DNA from: Burkholderiales bacterium
GTDB taxonomy: Bacteria; Pseudomonadota; Gammaproteobacteria; Burkholderiales; Burkholderiaceae
Assembly (NCBI GenBank): GCA_947372535.1
Contig: CANBUA010000227.1
Span: 1 to 8,062, forward strand
DNA: 8,062 nt
Direction: 5' to 3'
In this document: positions 6,908 to 8,062 of the stretch, piece after piece
How positions within the stretch are numbered: position 1 is the stretch's first letter
How the letters are laid out: each line of letters opens with the position of its first letter
The notes under the pieces: generated by a model
The model's input: the letters and a program-made list of their open reading frames with translations, nothing else
What the model was told of the DNA's origin: nothing
Database searches by the model: none
Made by a program: the position numbers and the translations under genes

Positions 6908-7780
6908 ATGAAGCTGCGCTTTACCAAAATGCACGGCGCGGGCAACGACTTCGTCGTGCTCGACGCCACCCGTGTGCCCCTGGCCCTGAGCCCGGCCCAG
7001 TACCAACGCCTGGCCGACCGGCGCTTTGGTGTGGGCGCCGACCAGATCCTCATCGTCGAACCGGGCGATGCCGCCAAGGGCACCGACTTCACCTACCGGA
7101 TCATGAACGCCGACGGCGGCGAGGTCGAGCAATGCGGCAACGGCGCGCGCTGCTTCGCCCGCTTCGTGCGCGACAAGGGTTTGAGTGACAAAGACACCCT
7201 GCGCGTGCAGACGGTGCAAGCCGTCATCGAGCCCCGCCTGCAGGCCGACGGCCGCGTCACCGTGGACATGGGCCCGCCCGTCCTCGTGCCCGCCGACGTG
7301 CCTTTCAACGCCACGGGCTTGACGCCCACGCTGGTCAACGGCTGCGAGCTGTGGCAGATCCAGCTGGCCAACCACCCAGTCGATGTGGCCGTGGTGTCCA
7401 TGGGCAACCCGCATGCGGTGATGCGCGTGGACAGCGCAGACCACGCCCCGGTGGATGAGCTGGGGCCGCAGATCGAAGGCCACGAACGCTTCCCGCGCCG
7501 GGTCAACGCCGGCTTCATGGAAGTGGTCTCGCGCAGCCACATCAAGCTGCGCGTGTACGAGCGTGGATCGGGCGAGACCCTGGCCTGCGGCAGCGGCGCC
7601 TGCGCCGCCGTGGTGGCCGGCATCCGCCTGGGCTGGCTGGACGACACCGTTGACGTGGACACGCGCGGCGGCCAACTGACCATCAGCTGGGCCGGCCCCG
7701 GCCAGAGCGTGATGATGACCGGCCCCGCCGTGACCGTCTTTGAAGGCGAGATCGAAGTGCCTGATGACGAACCTTTGTGA
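6908..7780 (+). CDS. dapF: Diaminopimelate epimerase
   Basis: Interconverts LL- and meso-2,6-diaminopimelate in the cytoplasm, the step before lysine formation and the source of the meso-DAP used in peptidoglycan. It uses two cysteines as acid and base without a cofactor. The 290-residue protein has the usual length and landmarks: [13 protein letters not shown] at residues 5-17, GVGADQ at 41-46, catalytic C76 in [13 protein letters not shown] at 167-170, ERGSGET at 218-224 and catalytic C227 in [11 protein letters not shown] 6908 gives the canonical [10 protein letters not shown] start. It follows the kinase stop by 29 bases and is followed seven bases later by the DUF484 gene, so dapF and DUF484 look like one transcription unit. 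It lacks a clear Shine-Dalgarno, and an AATAAT just upstream suggests a leaderless message. No defect is visible. Confidence 0.98.
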   Translation: MKLRFTKMHGAGNDFVVLDATRVPLALSPAQYQRLADRRFGVGADQILIVEPGDAAKGTDFTYRIMNADGGEVEQCGNGARCFARFVRDKGLSDKDTLRVQTVQAVIEPRLQADGRVTVDMGPPVLVPADVPFNATGLTPTLVNGCELWQIQLANHPVDVAVVSMGNPHAVMRVDSADHAPVDELGPQIEGHERFPRRVNAGFMEVVSRSHIKLRVYERGSGETLACGSGACAAVVAGIRLGWLDDTVDVDTRGGQLTISWAGPGQSVMMTGPAVTVFEGEIEVPDDEPL

Positions 7781-7787
7781 AGACACC

Positions 7788-8062
7788 ATGAACACCCAAG
7801 GCATCACCGAAGAAGACATCGCGAACTACCTGATCCACACGCCGGGTTTTTTCGAGCGCCAGGCACAACTGCTGACCGCCATCGAGCTCACCAGCCCGCA
7901 CGGCGGGCGCGCCATCTCGCTGCAAGAGCGCCAGATGGAAATGCTGCGCGACAAGATCAAGGGCCTGGAGCGGCGCATCATGGAAATGATCCGCCACAGC
8001 CAGGAGAACGAGACCATCGCCATGCGCCTGCACCGCTGGATGCGCGCCGTGCTGCTGGCCCA
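7788..8062 (+). CDS. DUF484 family protein, N-terminal part (runs off right edge)
   Basis: A frame of 91 complete codons starts at ATG 7788 and is still open at the window end. The protein begins MNTQGITEEDIANYLIHTPGFFERQ (shown here as N-terminus, then 'IANYL...FFERQ'), followed by ELTSPHGGRAISLQERQ near residues 33-49, then a Lys/Arg/Glu-rich helix (about 50-85) likely to form a coiled coil. The FF(E)R-x-LL and HGGRAxSLxERQ pattern is typical of DUF484, a cytoplasmic family with a GAF-like C-terminal domain of unknown biochemical role, usually found between dapF and xerC in proteobacteria. The ATG lies seven bases after the dapF TGA, and only a weak GAAG (7779-7782, overlapping the dapF stop) can serve as ribosome site, so coupling to dapF is likely. 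xerC would be expected just beyond the edge. Confidence 0.9.
   Translation, partial: MNTQGITEEDIANYLIHTPGFFERQAQLLTAIELTSPHGGRAISLQERQMEMLRDKIKGLERRIMEMIRHSQENETIAMRLHRWMRAVLLA

Overview
The window reads as chromosomal DNA of a high-GC betaproteobacterium, most likely of the order Burkholderiales (Comamonadaceae or a neighbour such as Aquabacterium or Leptothrix). This rests on the protein sequences and on the gene order metK / two lipid A-type acyltransferases / dapF / DUF484, which I recall as typical of that group. It was not searched. I see no tRNA, rRNA, CRISPR array, insertion sequence, integrase or phage gene.

Layout: (1) 1-1412, minus strand: metK (S-adenosylmethionine synthetase), followed by the 5' part of a probable SAM-dependent methyltransferase whose reading frame opens at a CTG codon touching the metK stop. 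(2) 1413-1671: a 259-base divergent intergenic region with a candidate promoter for the rightward genes and a 12-of-14-base direct repeat of unknown role. (3) 1672-3476, plus strand: two Lip_A_acyltrans (LpxL/LpxM/HtrB) paralogues joined by an ATGA overlap, each with an HX4(D/E) catalytic motif. (4) 3477-3743: a spacer with several inverted repeats and a 54-codon ORF that has a good Shine-Dalgarno and whose TGA overlaps the next gene's GTG start. (5) 3744-6878: a 1044-residue soluble hybrid sensor kinase (GAF-like, three PAS-like, HisKA, HATPase-like, receiver). (6) 6908-7780 dapF and 7788 to the window end a DUF484 gene, running off the edge, probably towards xerC.

Housekeeping functions dominate: methyl-donor supply (metK), outer-membrane lipid A acylation (the acyltransferase pair), and lysine/peptidoglycan precursor synthesis (dapF). 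The signalling gene between the second acyltransferase and dapF looks like the accessory element. It keeps its phospho-accepting histidine (H678) and a complete receiver (D973), but the ATP-binding boxes are badly eroded: both N-box asparagines are replaced, and G1 and G2 are degenerate. It also has a Shine-Dalgarno-plus-ATG inside the frame just before the receiver. The eroded kinase, the possible separately translated receiver and the small overlapping upstream ORF are the most interesting points. None can be proved from sequence alone.
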